A DNA stretch of 34,931 nucleotides, taken from Gemmatimonadota bacterium (GTDB taxonomy: Bacteria > Gemmatimonadota > Gemmatimonadetes > Gemmatimonadales > Gemmatimonadaceae). The notes below the pieces were generated by a model. That model searched no databases. It was not told the DNA's origin and was given only the letters and a program-made list of their open reading frames with translations. Location: contig NSHR01000016.1 of the NCBI GenBank assembly GCA_002737115.1, positions 564 to 35,494 of the forward strand. The letters are read 5' to 3'. The position numbers and the translations under genes are program-made. Of this stretch, positions 32,595 through 34,931 are shown piece by piece. Positions within the stretch are counted from its first letter, which is position 1; every line of letters begins with the position of its first letter.

Positions 32595-32680
32595 GTGCCT
32601 GCACTTCACAGGCAGCACGGCAATGTATCGACCTCACCCCTCCAGTGGTAGCAATCGGTGACGTTCCTGAAGGTGTTTGA

Positions 32681-32709
32681 TTGACATTAATTGTTTAAAC
32701 AGATATCAT
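32681..32709 (+). promoter_or_regulatory. marR promoter with palindromic operator in the spacer
   Basis: A perfect -35 TTGACA (32681-32686) and a -10 TATCAT (32704-32709, five of six consensus) are 17 bases apart. The spacer contains the perfect 10-base palindrome TGTTTAAACA (32692-32701). A repressor bound there would block polymerase, which suits autoregulation by the MarR protein. The expected start is 7-8 bases after the -10, at G32716 or A32717; A32717 is the first base of an ATG, so the mRNA is predicted to be leaderless. Confidence 0.75.
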
Positions 32710-32716
32710 GTTTGCG

Positions 32717-33178
32717 ATGAATGCGAATCCCCCCGATTCGGCCGCCGCGGCGACCCGTGCATCCACGGTGCACATCCTTCGCACCGCCACCGCCCACGTC
32801 GAGCGGGCGCTGGCGCGGGCGCTCGAGCCGTTCAACGTGACCGCGGCGCAGTACGAGCTGCTCCAAGTCATCGCGCATTATGGCCAGAGCGGCGCCGGAT
32901 GCAGCGAGCTGGGCACGCATCTGGCCGCTCCGAGTCCCGACCTCACCAGAATGCTCGACCGGCTCGACATTGCCGGCTTGGTGGCCCGTCACCGTGATAC
33001 CAATGACCGTCGCGTCGTGCATGCCGCGCTGACTGAAAAAGGCGAGGGCTTGCTCCGCGCCGCCGCCCCTGTCGTCGCGAAGGCAGAGCGCATCGTGTTT
33101 GGCGGGCTCGCCGACCGTGAGCGCGCCCAATTGGCCATGCTGCTTCAGGGTGTTCGCCAAAACTGCCCCAGCAACTAA
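32717..33178 (+). CDS. MarR family transcriptional regulator
   Basis: This is a 153-residue winged-helix dimer. The core runs from STVHILRTATAHVERALARAL (dimer helix) through VTAAQYELLQVIAHYGQSGAGCSELGTHLAAPSPDLTRMLDRLDIAGLVARHRDTNDRRVVHAALTEKG, with the recognition helix at SPDLTRMLDRLD and the wing RDTNDRRVV. MarR proteins usually repress their own gene and sense phenolic or oxidative signals; the ligand here is unknown. ATG at 32717 is preferred over ATG at 32708, because the latter lies inside the -10 box. A single Cys (in GAGCSEL) and one near the C terminus might be redox-active, but that is speculative. Confidence 0.88.
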   Translation: MNANPPDSAAAATRASTVHILRTATAHVERALARALEPFNVTAAQYELLQVIAHYGQSGAGCSELGTHLAAPSPDLTRMLDRLDIAGLVARHRDTNDRRVVHAALTEKGEGLLRAAAPVVAKAERIVFGGLADRERAQLAMLLQGVRQNCPSN

Positions 33179-33280
33179 TTCGCGTGCGGCAACGCCTGCG
33201 AGCGCGATCTCCGCGATCTCCACGAGACCGAAGCGCCGTTCCTCCGAGCGCACGACGCGCCGTCGCGAGATATTTCCAAC

Positions 33281-33913
33281 ATGCCTGATCTCCTGCTGCC
33301 CGTGTTCCCGCTGGGCGTCGTGCTGTTTCCCGGTACCCTGTTGCCGCTGCACCTCTTCGAACCGCGCTATCGGAAGCTGCTCGCCGATGTGCGCGCGGGC
33401 GACGGGCGTTTCGGCATCATTCCCGCCGTACCAGGTGTCGCCGAACGCGACTTGCCGGTGGGCCGCATGGGCTGCGTGGCCAAGGTCACTGACGTGGAAA
33501 TGATGCCCGATGGCCGCGCCAACATCATCGTGACGGGCTGCGAACGCTTCGCACTTACCGCGTTCGTAGAACGCGATGTCCCGTATCTGGTGGCCACCGG
33601 CACCTTCGTACATGACGAAACCGGCGCGTCGCCGGTAGCACTGGCCGTGGCCGCCGACGAAGTCATCGCCAACTTCACGCGCGTCGTACGGGCCGTGCGC
33701 ACGTTGAACGACGACACCGATCCGCTCCCCGAGTTGCCCGACGACGTCGCGCAGGTGGCGTGGAGTGTCGGCGCGATGATCGATCTGGATTTCGATAGCC
33801 GCTATCGCCTACTCGCCGAGCGATCGCCGGCCGCGCGCCTTATGCAGATCGACCACGTGCTGCGGAAAGCGATCCCGGATCTTGAATTACAAGCGGCGCT
33901 CAAAGCACAGTAG
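33281..33913 (+). CDS. Stand-alone LON substrate-binding domain protein
   Basis: This 210-residue protein consists of the Lon N-terminal (PUA-like) domain only, without ATPase or protease. The opening LLPVFPLGVVLFPGTLLPLHLFEPRYRKLL is the family signature; GRMGCVAKVTDVEMMPDGRANIIVTGCERF follows, and the C-terminal half is helical. Such proteins are widespread in bacteria; their role is unknown, with substrate or peptide binding suggested by the domain. ATG at 33281 starts at the conserved core. It lies 102 bases after marR and converges with the ABC permease gene, 14 bases away. Confidence 0.9.
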   Translation: MPDLLLPVFPLGVVLFPGTLLPLHLFEPRYRKLLADVRAGDGRFGIIPAVPGVAERDLPVGRMGCVAKVTDVEMMPDGRANIIVTGCERFALTAFVERDVPYLVATGTFVHDETGASPVALAVAADEVIANFTRVVRAVRTLNDDTDPLPELPDDVAQVAWSVGAMIDLDFDSRYRLLAERSPAARLMQIDHVLRKAIPDLELQAALKAQ

Positions 33914-33927
33914 CGCGTACGTCGCCG

Positions 33928-34695
33928 TTATCGCTGCATTCGCGGTCGCTGCAAGCGCCGCCCGCCGACATACACCGACAGCACCACCACCATCACCGCG
34001 CCGATCACCGACGCGGTGAGCGACGGGCCGTCCTGCAGCGCCTTCTCCGACGAATCCGTGAGCGAGGAGGCCACGGCCAACGTCCACTGACGCACACTCA
34101 AATAATGCAGGGCGGGGAAGGTGCGACTGAGCGCGCCCTCCCAGAAGAGCACGTACACCAAGCCGGCCACCAGCGCGCGGCGCGTGAGCAGCGCGAGGGC
34201 GGTAAACAGGGCCGCGTAAGTCGCGCCGCCGAACAGCACGGCCACCGTGAACGCCGTCGTCACCTGCTCCGGGTTGCTGCCGTCAGCCGCAATCGCGCCG
34301 GTGCTCCACACCGCGAAGGCCGAGAGCAGCCCCGTCACCATCGACGCGTACATCACGCGCACACACGCGATCCACCAGCGTGGCGTCGTCGTGGTCACGA
34401 GATACAACAGCGTGCCGTCTTCCGTCTCGGCGCTGAACGCGCTGGTGCCCAGCAGCAGCGCGATCAGTGGCATGGCGAGTCCGCACACCAGCGAGTCGTA
34501 GCGCTGCACCAGAAACGCCACCGGATCGCCACTTAAACTCCCGCGCGAGGCGAAGGCCAAGGCGAAGAGCACCGGCAGCAGCAACAAGCCACTCACGCCC
34601 ACGACCAGCGTTACCGAGAAGGTGCGGGCCCACGCCAGCTGCACCAGCACGCGCGCCGTCGCCCACGGCGAGATCCGACCGTACGCCACGCTCAT
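33928..34695 (-). CDS. ABC-2 type exporter permease
   Basis: This 255-residue membrane protein has about six predicted helices (near 25-48, 72-92, 113-133, 146-172, 176-190 and 226-246). The segment SAFSAETEDGTLLYLVTTTTPRWWIACVR, with the acidic DGTL just before an amphipathic helix, is typical of ABC-2 permeases that work with a separate ATPase. The start ATG overlaps the stop of the ATPase gene in ATGA (34692-34695), so the two form one transporter. The substrate cannot be inferred. Confidence 0.85.
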   Translation of the reverse strand: MSVAYGRISPWATARVLVQLAWARTFSVTLVVGVSGLLLLPVLFALAFASRGSLSGDPVAFLVQRYDSLVCGLAMPLIALLLGTSAFSAETEDGTLLYLVTTTTPRWWIACVRVMYASMVTGLLSAFAVWSTGAIAADGSNPEQVTTAFTVAVLFGGATYAALFTALALLTRRALVAGLVYVLFWEGALSRTFPALHYLSVRQWTLAVASSLTDSSEKALQDGPSLTASVIGAVMVVVLSVYVGGRRLQRPRMQR

Positions 34696-34931
34696 CGCGC
34701 CACCAGATAGGCGAACACGTGCTCTAGCGACTCGTCGGTTGGCTGCACTTCCAGCAGCGTGATCGACGCCCGCTGCGCGACCACACCGACGTGATGCGCA
34801 AAGCCGGTGTAATCTGCCGCCCGCACCATCAGCGCATCGGCGTCGATATCCACCCCCATCACGGTGGGCGACGACAGCAGCGCCGAGGCTAACGCGCGAT
34901 CGTTGGTGGACCGAATACGCACCGTGTGCGG
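34692..34931 (-). CDS. ABC transporter ATP-binding protein, C-terminal fragment (runs off the right edge)
   Basis: Only the last 79 residues are in the window. The part seen has the C-terminal extension common to ABC-2 ATPases: VRIRSTNDRALASALLSS, a beta-strand MVRAAD, and the ending VQPTDESLEHVFAYLVAR, matching the typical E-x-S-L-E-x-x-F pattern. No Walker motifs are present because they lie beyond the edge. Its stop overlaps the permease start. The GTG at 34922 is not taken as a start because the frame is open to 34931. Confidence 0.78.
   Translation of the reverse strand, partial: PHTVRIRSTNDRALASALLSSPTVMGVDIDADALMVRAADYTGFAHHVGVVAQRASITLLEVQPTDESLEHVFAYLVAR

Noticed and set aside
32592-32621. 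Imperfect hairpin GCCGTGC/GCACGGC abutting the tRNA-Cys 5' end
   Set aside because: One arm is the tRNA 5' end itself; with a 3-base bulge it may be only a leader fold in the tRNA precursor, too weak to call a regulatory element.
1-34931. CRISPR arrays, prophage, transposases or a defence island
   Set aside because: No regular spaced repeats, integrase, transposase, phage or restriction genes were found; the genes are housekeeping or exported enzymes with uniform composition.

Overview
This is a gene-dense, GC-rich chromosomal window with about 34 protein genes, one tRNA and no insertion sequence, prophage or CRISPR array. The mix suggests a member of the Gemmatimonadota or a close relative: exported M16, M20 and M28 peptidases, a PafA-type phosphatase, a Tat-exported Gfo/Idh/MocA protein, high GC and few clear Shine-Dalgarno sequences. 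That placement is inference; there is no rRNA here to confirm it.

Layout. 1-524 (-) is the N-terminal part of murB. 602-7198 (+) is a run of mostly exported proteins: two M16 peptidase-family subunits, a DUF429 protein, a Gfo/Idh/MocA oxidoreductase and an M20 peptidase. 7203-14781 (-) is a complete histidine operon in the order hisL(leader)-hisG-D-C-H-A-B-F-hisN-hisIE, with 4-base stop/start overlaps at every junction but one. 14957-17228 (+) holds a cupredoxin lipoprotein, a small membrane protein, free-methionine-R-sulfoxide reductase and a SpoT/MESH1-like HD protein. A nested palindromic element separates these from ispG (-). Then come a conserved anchored protein (+), an FAD oxidoreductase (-), and an arginine regulon: argR-argH-HAD phosphatase (-) diverging from argC-argB-argD (+). 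26875-32385 (+) carries a PafA-like phosphatase, a degenerate Smr-like protein, an M28/GCPII-like peptidase and a MoeB-rhodanese fusion. The right end has a terminator, tRNA-Cys(GCA), a MarR regulator, a stand-alone LON-domain protein and a partial ABC exporter.

The most notable system is the his leader. A 25-codon ORF (14781-14704, -) has six His codons within ten positions. A perfect 10-bp GC-rich hairpin with a U-tract follows it, ending 28 nt before hisG, and a leader segment just after the His codons can pair with the 5' arm of that hairpin. This is the architecture of ribosome-mediated transcription attenuation. Its promoter (TTGACG, 17 bp, TAGCCT) would start the transcript at or within 3 nt of the leader ATG, so the leader would be translated leaderless.

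Other regulatory signals are a perfect TGTGA-N6-TCACA (CRP/FNR-like) site between the his and cupredoxin promoters, a composite ATGCA/TGCAT operator between argR and argC, and a near-consensus promoter with a palindromic operator in its spacer in front of marR that also implies a leaderless mRNA.
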